Shown here one piece after another: positions 36,115 to 48,300 of a stretch of 64,000 nucleotides of DNA; the first letter of the stretch is position 1, and the number at the start of each line of letters is the position of its first letter. The stretch covers positions 1 through 64,000 of the forward strand of contig CAMPDV010000852.1 in assembly GCA_946699065.1 (NCBI GenBank), written 5' to 3'. Under the pieces are notes generated by a model. That model was not told the DNA's origin and searched no databases. It worked only from the letters and a program-made list of their open reading frames with translations. The translations under genes and the position numbers were made by a program. Origin of the DNA: Loxodes magnus. Its lineage: Eukaryota > Ciliophora > Karyorelictea > Loxodida > Loxodidae.

Positions 36115-36639
36115 TTTATTTATTTTTAATTATCTAAATTAGCTTTATAAATTATTAATAGTCCGATAAAATAAAAATTATTAAATTAAATTTATAAATG
36201 AACTTTTATTTTTATTTCAAACTCAAAAAAAATTGGTAATAGACTAATGGCAAAAGCATTAAGAAAAATTGGCCAAAAATCGTAATACTCATAGAAAAAA
36301 CTTAAAGAGAATATAAGATTTTTCTTAGCTGATTTAAATCAAACACAGTAGTAAGTTGCTTAATTACAAAAAATGTTTGATGACCTATCTTTGATAAATA
36401 CTTAATGGTATATTTAGAAGATTTTTATAATTAAAAGGAATAATCTAATAAGCTGGATTGAGTTACATTTATAAAAATCCTTTATATGAGAGCTTTGTTT
36501 AACTCTGCTTGCTAAGAACAATTTAATTTAATTTAATTTAGAAATGTAATTAAAAAATAATATTTGAAAATTTATTAATTACAATTATTTTCTTCATTTT
36601 AGGAAAATGTTAGTAGGTTATATAAATTATCTCAATCAT

Positions 36640-38000
36640 AAGAGCAATTTAACTATAGAAAAAAATTAAAAATAAGAAAAGTTAGAAGAAATTAAGAAAC
36701 AGTTCTTCCAAATCCAAAAAAAAGTAGGAATAAAATAAAGAAAAATCAAGAAGGAAATTTTTTTTTTAATTGAGACTTCTATCCCAAAAAATCACTATTG
36801 TGGGTTTAGTCTGTGTTACACTAACTCTCTCTATATTATTTTACAATAGAACTATAGACTATGAAGCAACTTATTAAAATAGTGCTTAACTAATTTGAAG
36901 AATGCAAATACTTAAAAGTTATAATTAATAATTTATGTAGAACTTAAACAAGCAAGAAAAAATCAACTCAAGCATGATGTTGTAAGAGAAATATTAAAGT
37001 TTCTTTTAGAAAAAATAGTAAACACAAAACTACAACTGCCTCTAGAACAGAAGAACAAAATATTAAAATAAACTTATATAGCAAAAATTAAATATTTGAA
37101 AAAAAAAACAATATAGAGTTTTTTCTTTAACTAAAGGAGTTATAGAAAAATGAGGATGTAAAAACTGAAAATAACCTGGACGATTTTGAAAGCACTGATA
37201 GTGTGGTTTATAAAAGCTTCGATACTAAAAATATTAAAATTTATACAAATTAAATGTAATTATTGGAGAAAAGCTGAAAGTAAAAGCATAAAATAAGGAA
37301 AATAAGGAAAAATATAAGAATATAATAAGGAAGGCTACACTGATAAGATATTTTGAATTCTTCAAAGAAAAGTTCATTGGATATAATAAAAGAAATTTTC
37401 GAAACTAAAGAGAAGCAAGATGCTTAATAACTGAATATAAAACTTAAGACTTAAACTATTAATTTAATTTCTGGCCAACATTTGTAATAGATGTAATCAA
37501 AACAAACAAGGTTAGTACATTTAATAGATGAACTAAATCTAATTTTAATAATTTATAGTGCACATTATAATTTATTAGTTACACCATTGAACCTATATAT
37601 TTAATATTCTTTAATTCAAATATAAACAGAGAAATAAGATAAAATTTCCATTTTAAAAGTTTCTATTAATTACTGAGACTATAGACAATTTAAATAAATA
37701 ACTATGCTTATTTCATAATATCTAATAAAACTAGCTAATATTCAGATAATTGATTAAAGTCTATCTGCTATTAATTGAGGGTATTTTATAAAATGAAAAC
37801 ATAAGTTTATCATTAAACGATTTGCACTATAAGTAAGACAAATTCATTACTACATTTGCTTAATATTATCCTTTTATTTCCTTATTTCTAATATTTTTCT
37901 ATATAGTCTCTAAAATTATATCTGAAGTTAAAATTCTCTAAACTTGAAAGTTAATAAATTAAGTAGTACTACAAAAATATTTACAAGTTAAAAGCGGGGA
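36640..38000 (+). CDS. Possible membrane-anchored coiled-coil protein
   Basis: One frame contains a hydrophobic segment ITIVGLVCVTLTLSILF followed by a charged helix to about 37120. From about 37120 another frame continues with NEDVKTENNLDDFESTDSV, a long coil (NSSKKSSLDIIKEIFETKEK) and a second hydrophobic segment near 37840-37890. TGA codons are few in these frames and composition is protein-like. The single change of frame could be a tiny intron or an indel. No family was recognised. Start and end are estimates. Confidence 0.35.
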
Positions 38001-41000
38001 AAGCTGAATCTATAAATTTTGATGTAGTTATTAAAATTAAAATAGCCTTTTTCTTTAATAAAACAAAGTCTACTTTAATAGATTAATTAGTACAAAAGAA
38101 AAAGTAGAAAAAAGTTAGGAATATTACGTTATAAAAAAGGTTTTAGTGAAATAAAATTGAAGGATAAAATGCAACATTAAATTTAGAATATGCAAGTTTT
38201 ACCTCAAATGAAAAATAGTTTATCAAATAAAAGAATTAGTGAATAAACTTAAAAAAAGGAATTAACAGAGAAAAATTTTAGATTGTAACTAAGTAGTTAA
38301 TTTATAAGCACTGCAAACTATGAATAAATGAATAAAAAATAAATAAAAAAGTGAGCATATTAGATAATTTAGTTGTGATCATGTTATATATTTTATAAAT
38401 ATTAGAAACTTATTTATTATTATTTGATTGAAAATGAAATTTAAAAGAAAGTAAAGAGATGACTTTAAATAATGATATAGCATAAAAGAAGAATCAAATA
38501 AAATATTATTTAAACAGCCTAATGCTTATAAATAGAAAGCATTGTTATTTTATTTTTTGAAAGATGGTTAGGAAAGATTTAAGCATTAAACAATTATTTG
38601 GTTGAAATAAGCATATCCTAGTAAATATTAGGTTAAAAACCGAATTTTAGTAAGTCTAAATTGCTGAGAATCAAATTAAAAACTAATTTTTAAATGATTT
38701 ATGTTTAAATATAATGATTTAGTTTGGAGAGATATTAAAGCTTCTTTATTAACAATATTATATAACTCTTTAATGAAACTATTAAAATCAAAAACTTGAT
38801 TTTATTCTTAATACGTTTAGAATTAATTCATCTTGCTCTTAAGCTATATAAGCTTTATTACTTATTAAGAAAAACTAAGATTTGAGCTACTCTTAAAAAA
38901 TAATTTCCATAATTTTACCCTTTTTAATTAGTTTTTAAAGAATTTAAAATTTCATAATGTTGTAAACCTCTTTTATTGCATCTATTTCGCATAAATGTAA
39001 TTTTTAAGTATCTAAACCTAGCAATTCAGATGTTAAAATATATAAATAAGCTATTTAAAGTTTCCACAATTTGCTAATCTAATTTTTTACTCTTTTAATT
39101 TAAATCTAGCATAGTTTATTCCTTTAAGCATTAAACGGATATCTTTAGCGAGATATTCATTTTATTATGCTATGAATTTATGTAGTTTCTTATTAAATTG
39201 ATAATAAAAATTAATAAGCTTTAATGATTTGACAAAGTATATAAATAAATGACTTCAATTTTATTAATTTATTAAATAAGATCTTCATCTTTAACAAGAA
39301 TCTTCTTTGAATTCCACCAGAGTTTGAAATTCATCATTTTAACTATCTTAGTAGCTTTTATATCATTACAAGATCCAGAAAAATTGAATCTTATCTCTTC
39401 TCTTCTAATTCACTATATAGAACGATAATTCTAATCCTATGTATACTGTTCTTGTTTCATTATTTGTTCAAGTAGTTTAAACATCTATTAAACTATCAAA
39501 TCTAGAATTTACATAGATTCACACAAATCTATTTTGCTTTCTAAAATTCAAAACAATTTTATACCTAACACAACCTAATTTTTTCTCCTTTCAATCTTAT
39601 TATTCTAAGGGCTTACAATAATAAAATCTAGGGAGCTTTTTTACTTTTTTATTAATTGAGTTTATTGTGTTTTTTATGTGAATTTATATCAGAATTTTAT
39701 ATCTTTATTTTTCTTTGGAAAAAATAAGAAATTATAATATCATAAAAAATTAAAAAAATAAAATTTTAAATATCCCTAAATTGAATAATTATCTTGAAAA
39801 GAGATTTCAATAACAAATAAAACTTTTAAATTAAAATGCTAGATATATTAAAGTTAGATCTAATTATAAATTTCTAGTTGCTAAGAAAAAATATTTTGTT
39901 TTAATTTTGATTCTTTTTATGAGATTTTTTGTTAGATTTAAATACCTAACTTTTACTAAAGAAAGATTACCTCACTTTATCAGACTGATTGGATTACTTC
40001 GTGGAAGACTGATTTTTAGTGTTTATATTCCAGTTTTAATTTAGTTTAGTTTTGAGAAATTCCTCAGAAGCTATGTTCATTTAACTAAAAAGTGTTGCTT
40101 ATTTATGAATTTTATTTAATTCAAATTCTAAAAAAGGTTTATGACAAATTAAAAAGGTGTTCCTTACTTATTTGCTTAAATAGATAGACTCAATTTATTA
40201 TGAAGATATCTAGATATAATTTCTAGCTAAGTTGCTCATTTTAAATCTATTTCATCTTAATTATCTATATTAAAAAAAACTATATAAGACTTATTAAGAA
40301 TTATCATATTTGCAAACATTAAATCAAACATCGCCAAGCAGAAGAAAATGCCTTTCTTTTATGCTTTAATTGCTTAATCTTATTAATATTTAGATAGAAA
40401 AGAGCTTCATTCTTGTAAATATTAAACAAGTTTATCATTTTAAAGTTTGTCCCTTTATTAATAATAAATAGAATAGTTAATTAACTTTTACATTAACACC
40501 ATAAATTAAAAAAAGAGTTGCTTTTATTTTTTTGATTAAGTAATGAGAACAAGTTGAATAGAAAAGGGCTAGGCTTGGTTACTATATCTCATGTAAAAAA
40601 TCTTAATCAACATATAGACTTAATCTCTTAATACATTAAATAAAGCAAAAATAGTTTTAAAGAACTTCCTGAAGCCAATTTTAAAGAGATTACATACTTT
40701 TAGTGATCTCTTTCACAATTTAGAATTTAATTTTTAGATAAAATAAAGATATAATTATGCATATAATCATTGAAGCAAATCAATATATAATTCTATAATC
40801 AATTTTGTAAGTAAAAATGTGCTTTAGATATTATCATTCTTCTTTCTTTGTTTTAGTTGCTTTATATACTTAGAATTATAGAAAATGAAGTGTTTAAGAT
40901 ATGAAAAAAATAAATAATTAGGATTTATTATATTTCCTCAATTTTTCTTTCTACTTATTTGATTGCTTTTACACAAGGACTAGCAAATAACTTTTCTATC

Positions 41001-41773
41001 CTCAATAATTAATCATAATTTCCATTTTATTCTTAAAATTTTACTCTTTTGACCCATTTATCATTATACTATTTTTCAAGCTTTATAACTTTTACATAAT
41101 TTATTCCCATTAATTAAAAAAGAATAAAATCTAACTAGAAATATTCTAAAGTTAATTTATTTCAATAATTTGCATTTATTATTTATCCTTAGGATATTCA
41201 TTTTGCTCCTGTTAGTTTTACTTAATCATTTGAAATAAGAAAGTTCCTTGAAGATTTTTTATTTATTTGCTAGTTTCTTCTTATTAATTAATTTCATTAT
41301 AAGCTATTCGCTAACTTAAATTTATCTTTAAAGTTTAAGATTCTTAATTAATAGAGCTTATGTTGAAATTTGGAAGATTTGTGCATAAGTAGATTAATGT
41401 CTAGACTTAGAGATGAATATCCTTAAAGTATAAGAACTTATAGGGATAGAAATTAAATCAGCTGATTGTTGAGAATTCCAAACAAATATCTACAGAAAAC
41501 AAGAGGTTTAGAAGAACTTGATACTAAGCAGCAAAAAAGAGATTTTAAGCATGCTAATTTAATTTAATTTAATTCTAGCATTGAAAAATACATCATTTTG
41601 GATGATTTTCAAGGTTAAAATTAAAAAATAAGCAATTGAATAAAATCTATGACAAGAATTACGATAAACCTTAAAGCATGCTAGTATAACTAAATAACTA
41701 TAGTGGTAAAAGCCTATTTCGTTTAATACTTTATAAATATTTTATTATTAGCTTGTTTAAAAAATTGAAGTTA
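38000..41773. other. AT-rich stretch, coding unclear
   Basis: Several frames are open on both strands. The most protein-like is a short minus-strand run near 39560-39270 (RREEIRFNFSGSCND, MNFKLWWN) and a hydrophobic plus-strand run at about 40540-41550, but neither has a paralogue or motif here. No repeat copies were seen. Confidence 0.35.
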
Positions 41774-42721
41774 TCAATATTCACTCGCCTTATCCCATGA
41801 CATTTTTCTTAAGTCATACATTAGTAGCATATCATATGAAGTAAACTAATAGAGGATATTGAATGCTTAGATTGGTTGTGTGACATCATAGAAATCGAAT
41901 CATGTCGGATATTTTTATCCATAGATTATTATATTTTTCTTATCGAATACATGGGTTTATATATCTGATCCATTCGCATATATAACAAAGTATTTTTATT
42001 ATGGAAAGTAAATTGCAGAAGTAGTGTCTTAATTATTTAAAATCTACTCGCAAGTAAATCACTCGTTAGTTTTACTGTTATATCGCTAAATCTAGTTTAG
42101 AGTTTTTTTAATATTCTAATTCCATCCTCCAAACACATAGATATCAGAATCTGCTCAATCGCTCCCAAAAAATCTAGCCGGAATTTAAATCTGTCTCATA
42201 TCACTGAAAGTATTTGAATTTATATTAAAAACTTCACATTCAGTTATGTTATTTCAGTGTTAGTTTTAAATATTAGCACCTGAAATAATGAATATAAAAG
42301 ATCTATAATCAAACACTGTTCTATGCCAAAATCTTTTGGTAATCATTTACATTTCTAAAGTTTTATCTTAGGAGTGAAGCGTAAACCTCTGTTTATTTGA
42401 CCATCCACCTGATATTACTAAACTTTTTTTTAAAATTTAATGAATCTGAGTATAATTTTCTTCAATAGATTCAGAATTTATTTCCTCTTCTGTATTTACT
42501 TTAAGAAGCTTAGAGAATGTAAATTTGGTGCTCGAATTTTTTTTTATAGTAGAGACTAAAATAAATTGTTCAGTTCCTTTTAGGTTTGGGCAGATTTCAT
42601 ATTTCATGACTCCAATACCAAATTTCTAAAAAATATTATTGAACTTCTAATTAACACTTCTCCTAAGTAGCTTTCTGAGAAATAATATTTTTACCAGAAA
42701 GTTAGATAAATCACTCTACAT
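41774..42721 (-). CDS. Kelch-like family protein, intact
   Basis: Uninterrupted 316-codon frame, ATG 42721 (MQSDLSNFLVKILFLRK) to TGA 41776-41774; exactly the length of the copy at 20161. Family strands in order: VISGGWSNKQRFT, RFWHRT (TGG), FIISGAN, FFGSDW, YVFGGWN, NEWFTCE (TGA as Trp), AIYFPQ, DVTQP, and MSWDKASEY before the stop. Predicted kelch-type beta-propeller repeats with no catalytic motif. It is among the most diverged copies in sequence yet intact, which suggests it is a functional gene under selection. Confidence 0.8.
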
Positions 42722-43630
42722 TTATCAAGAATATAATTTGAATAAACTCCTTCAATTTAAATAATTAATAAAGATAGTTAAAACTTTAAATCTACACATC
42801 CTATTTAATAATTAGCTTCTTAATTTCACTATCTTTTTACTTTTAAAACACATTTTGTGTTTGAACCACTTACTTGTAGCCAATTTTTAGTTATTTGGCT
42901 TTCTTGGATTTAAATGGCAAATTTTATTAATTTCTGCTATATTTCACTTCTGATATTTATTAACTTTATTCAGATTATTATTTATAAGTACTTTTGATTA
43001 TTTCATAACTATCACTTCATCATTTGAAGTTAAGTATGGAACAAAAGAGCTTTGCTTCTATTTAAATAATATTCCATCATTCTGTCTGCTCCTTATCTAT
43101 ATAAATCCTTCCCTAATCCTTTGATATTTAAATTCCCTTTAATTTTTAGTAATAATGTACTATATTTAAGCTAATTTATTATCAAAGCTATTTGCCTTAA
43201 AGATAAAAAGCCTTTTATTCTTCTCTTTTAAGCAATCTGATTAAATTTTGGAGTCAATGCTTATTTCTTGGCTAATTATTAGTAAGATTAAAGAAACTCC
43301 TTGTTTTATATCTTCCATTAGATTAGCTACAAAAATGCCTATAGGAGAAATAATTAATGAAGATTCTATTAAAAGATGAGATTGATTTAGAGATTTAGAA
43401 TCAACTGACTAAATATTAAGGAGATTAAATGTAAGAATCTAGTTAAGAAGGGGAGAGTAAATATGTGAGTGTAGCTACTATAAATAGCATTACAAATTAT
43501 CTACATTAAATATAGTGCTAGTAGTAATAGATAAGTCACATATCTTAATGAAATATGTAATTTGGAGCTTATTAAATGGGTTTATAGGTATTTTAATTAA
43601 GTCTAGTATATGTATATTATTATATATATT
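42722..43630. other. AT-rich spacer, nothing supported
   Basis: Upstream region of the intact kelch gene. No second gene, no repeat copy and no notable hairpin seen. Confidence 0.45.
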
Positions 43631-44140
43631 TTAAAACCGCCATAGTTGCTCGAAGGTGAACAACAAGGTCGTCTTCATCAGAGATTGGGGAAGTTAAGTA
43701 CCCATAATCGACTTTATGTCTTCCTCTGCTTTGGTTTCCGAGACATAAGATTCTTAGACCTTCGGCACTGGCTTAACTTGGATTTAATTCTGGAACGAAA
43801 AAGAAATAATATTGTGAGCTTCATCAGAGGTGGGGAATTTAAGTACCCATAATTGACACATGTCGTCCTCTGCTTTGGTGATGCAATGAGAAACAATCCT
43901 GCCATGTCCTTGGACCTCCAGCAAGTATTAAAGATTACGAGTATTCTTAAATTATATCAGTATTGAACATTTTTATCAGTACTGAATAATTATACCAGTA
44001 TTGAACAAGGTCTACCAGTATCTGATAATTTTATCAGTAACAAACATTCTTGTTAGTATGAAACATTTTTTTTAAGAGCTGCGCACCAATGAGAGTGCTA
44101 CGCGCTCTATAATAAAATTTATTTATTTATTTATTTATCT
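43631..44140 (+). repeat. R1 SINE-like element, full copy 5
   Basis: Full-length copy. Head TTTTAAAACCGCCATAG, both internal blocks, a stretch with ACCTTCGGCACTGGCTTAAC, the TATCAGT run and terminal hairpin at about 44077-44111, then a (TTTA)n tail. A short deletion in the spacer (GGTTTCCGAGAC where the others have GGTTTGGCCTCGAGAC) separates it from copies 3 and 4. Confidence 0.75.
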
Positions 44141-44419
44141 AAATGCGTTATATATATTTGACTTTCTTTAACTAGTGCTATGATGGTAGATTAAAAGGCT
44201 GCTAATAATATAAGAAATAAAGGCGAAAGAAAGTGGAGACTGATTTCTATTAATTGAAAAAGTATTAAAACATTTGGACTATATAAAATTGAACTTAGAA
44301 AGAGGCTTAATTAACAGATTTGCTAAACAATTTAAATAGTTAAAAAAGCATTTATATTGATTATATAAAGAACTAATTTGAGAAATAAAATTAAGGAATT
44401 GGATCTTATTCAGATTAAT

Positions 44420-45301
44420 TAGATTTTAGATTTAATTTTAAGTTTAAGTCAAATATGTTCGTCTTCCGGCTTTACAATTTTATAAAGTTTATCATATAGC
44501 TTGACATTCCTAAATATTCTTGGTTCCTGTCATAAGTCAAATTGCAGTCTTATTTGCTTAGGGTCTTACATAGTGCTTTTTCCCCTTTTCCTCCACAGCT
44601 TTCCGTCACTTGAGATATGAAAGTCGTCTTTTTCTTCCAAAAGTTGTTTCACAATTTTTTCTTGATTTATTTTTATTAATGACATTTCTTCATAAGTGCT
44701 TCGTGCTGCAGCAGATGTAACATTTCTTTTTAATTTTCTTGGGTCTTGTTACTTTAATTTATTCTATATCCATTGGATCTTGTTGCTGAGACTAGTGATT
44801 TTTTTCTTCTATTCTTTTTTCGATTCTTTCTAGTCTCTCGTCTAGCTTAGCCCAGTTCTTTTTGTCTTGTTGTTGCAATGTTCAGATGTCGTTTTCAAGT
44901 TCTTGGACTTATTCGAAGACGCCTGCCTTGGTTCTTCTGTCAACCATGTGCATCTCATCGTCTTCTCCGTGAGCAATGAGATCTTGTCTTATTTCGTGCG
45001 TTTCTTTTTCAAGCTCTGTTATAGTCTTTATTAGCCTGAAGATTAGTTTAAGGGTCATATTTTAGTCCATGCTGCAGATTTGTTCTTTAGTGAGGTCTCT
45101 CAAGTCGTCCTTGGTTGTGAATCTCCTTACTTATTATCCTTACTCATTAGTTTTTTTTAGGTGGGATTTAAGTGAACTCCGAAGAATGTTACTGCTTCCT
45201 GCTTTCTTAGGTGGAGTGGTTGCAAGAGGTGGTTGGTTGCAAGCCTTTCTGGTCCTCTTCTCTTCTGGAATCATCCATTCTTTGGCAAGTCTTTCCATTT
45301 T
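44420..45301 (-). pseudogene. CCHC coiled-coil family (copy M), frame change at knuckle
   Basis: ATG at 45301 (MERLAKEWM) opens a GC-richer frame: basic Pro-rich start, a coil (ETHEIRQDLIAHGEDDE, LDERLERIEKRIEEKN), SDPMD-like QDPMDIEQ and a knuckle CYICCSTKHLWRN whose last Cys is one base out of frame. Exactly there a second frame starts with ATG (MSLIKINQEKIVKQLLEEKD) and remains protein-like to about 44420 (LFDLWQEP... KPEDEHIWL). LIKINQEKIVK resembles LVKINLDKRTIK found after the knuckle of copy A. Either an indel at the knuckle or two overlapping ORFs. Confidence 0.6.
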
Positions 45302-48300
45302 TTTATATATTTGATCTTTAGATAGTTTTAGATAAACATACGTAACAACTTAAGAGATTTAGCTTATGCTAGATATAGCATAAATTCATGGCTAAATTCT
45401 GCTGAAAAAGGGTTGATATTAAATATATGCAAATAAGCTAGGCCTCTCAAAACTTTAAAAGGAAAGAACTAGAACTGAATCTTATAAATAAATAAGATGT
45501 TCAAAAGATCAAATTGTAAATGGTAAGCAATTTTCTAATTAAAGGAATGATAAATATCTTATGAAGTTTATAATTATCATTTGAGATAAAATTATTAAAC
45601 CATTCTTTATAGCTATGTAAGAAAATATAAATAAGAGTGAAATTAAATAACTGAATGTTATTAGGATGAATTAAGTGTTATTTCAAAAAGAAAGAAAATA
45701 TAAATAAGAGTGAAAACTTAAAGGATTAATTTCATTGGATTAGAAATAATTGCTTTATAGCTTTATAGCTATAAACTAATATAGTATATAAGTAAATATC
45801 TATTTATTATATCAAAACTATCTCCAAGAATTTCTTTCGAGGGTAATTTCTTAAATAAAAAAGTTGCTTGTTCTGAATTTCCTTCCATTCTGCTCATTAT
45901 AATTATAAATATCTAGAATTAAATTAATCTATTCAACCTTTAGTAAGATCAATAATCTATCTAAATGTTAATTTCTTCCTACTTCTTAATTAGTTTTTTT
46001 GTATCTATCTTTAAAAAATGCTAACTCTTTGAATTCTCTCTTCTAAAATGTTTTGGCATTAGTGTAATATTGTTATAATCCTATTAGGCATAGAAGAATC
46101 TTAAGCTATATAAGAATCTAAATAATATCTATTTGTTTTGCTTATTACTTAGATCTTAGCAATTACACATGTAACATATCTAATATCACTATCTAAATTT
46201 TTCTTTGTGAGATCTCCGTTTTAAAAGCTTAAAAATTTGTATTAAAGCAACAAAAGTTAAATAAAATAGGTATGATTTAAGGAGATGGAAATACCTTCTT
46301 AGAATTGATCAGATAAAGCTTTAACATAATACTATAACGTTGCATTGTTTTACCATATAGCAAGCTTAGCATATAATTCATAATAGATAATTTATCTCCT
46401 TAATAATAACCATGAGAGGTATAGATATAATTTGCTAAATTTGAAGGGTAAAATGAATAAAATGTCTAAGAAAATAGTTTTATAGGGTTATAAAATTAAT
46501 AATTAAGAAAACAGAAATGAGTAAAATAAGATAATAAATGAGAGGAATTAAAGGATGTTAGTTTTATCTTGCTTTATGACATAGAAAAAAATTAGAAAGA
46601 TTTAAAAAAGACTAAACTAGTTTGGAAATTGTAGCTTGGGTATTCTGGTCTTTTTATATGAAAATAAAATATTTTAGTACTTTATATGCTAAATCTAGTC
46701 GAAAATGTATTAATCAAATAAGAAAGATAATTTATCAATCTAAATACATGTAATTGTATATTTACTTTCTGGGCAAGCTTTGATAAAAATTAGATATGTA
46801 AAGAAAAGGAATAAAGTTAAGGAATTAGCGATTTAATTGTAGCTATAATATTTCCTAGAAATGTTAATATCAACACTAACCTACTCGAGTAAATAAAAAA
46901 GTTCTAATTATTTTTCTTTTCAATTATATTATTTATCAAAAAAGATACATATCCCTAAGAAACTTTTTAAGAGCCTAATAGCATACTTTTAAGGATTATG
47001 GTAGAGCCATTTATATATTTCAAATTTATTTAACTATCCTACTGAAGAAACAATCTAACTTTGTCTCTTTTAATAGTTAAACTTTTTAAAAAATTGTAGA
47101 AAACATGAATCTCTTATCTTATTATTCCTCTCTTGAATACTCATCGAAAGTTTCTAATAAATAATCTTATCAAATAACTTCAGGCACTACAAATATTAAT
47201 ATTTGAAGTATCTAAAATCTTCTTTCTTCATAATAATAAAAATACAAGAATTAAGAAAAGTTTAAGAATAGAGGAAAAGCATTATTTTTATAAGTTTTAA
47301 TCTCTTTAAGCGGATTTTTTTGTTAATGCAGCATAATAAAATTATTAGGATAAGAACATGAAAAAGAGCAAAAGTATAGTGAATATTTCTATTAAGAATA
47401 TACATATCACTGCATTCTAGTTTATCTTCAGCTATTATATAATCATTCTTTTATATAGGTATTTAGCCTCTTATTTAGCATACTTTAAATTAAATTTTAT
47501 ATAGTAAAGGGTACGAAGTTAGCAAGCTAAATCAATTTTGCTCTTCTTAAATATAGCAATTCAGTGACGAAACAAGCAAAAGATTTGTAGTAATTGCTTA
47601 CTTTCTTAACTCCCTTCAATTATTAGTTCTTATTACTTTATTGAAATAAACTAGTCCTTATTTATACAAGCGGCAGCTTTCTAGTGTAATAAAGGTAAAT
47701 AGCTAATAGCAAGATATAAATATTAGGTTGAAAAGAAAGATATAAATACATAGTTATTAAAGGGTTTAATATAGTAAAAAAAGGGCTAATTATATACTTA
47801 AAGCTTAATTCCAAAAAGTGTATAATCATCTCTTTCAAAGGCAGTTACTGAGGAGATTAATTTCTACTTTATTATTTGAACTAAACCTTTTATTTACGAA
47901 TAAGCCTTTATTTATGAGCCTATTTTAAATAAATCAGGAGATAGCGCAATTAAATACCTTTCTAGTGTAGTTTTTATATTTTTATTAATAATATGAAAAT
48001 AAGAAAATTCTTGGCTATAACTATATAATTATTAGTTATGCTTAATAAGCTAAAATGACAGATAAATCTTTATTTATCTATAATTATTTTCTAAAGAAAT
48101 AGTATAGTAAGATTATAAATGATCTAAGCTTTTAACTATCTTATTTTGATTATTCAGCCAATGTATGATATGTCCTTTGATTCATTAATAAGTTCTTGCT
48201 AAATCTATAAAATTATATAGCAAGAAATAATCGTAAGAACCTGATATATCTCATTTAACTCCTCAATTATCTTAATGAAGTTATTGTAATATTCAAGTAA

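Noticed and set aside
37560..37810. VPS13/chorein-like reading of the plus frame (LLVTPLNLYIQYSL)
   Set aside because: Only a vague pattern of alternating hydrophobics; upstream sequence does not fit a chorein N-terminus.
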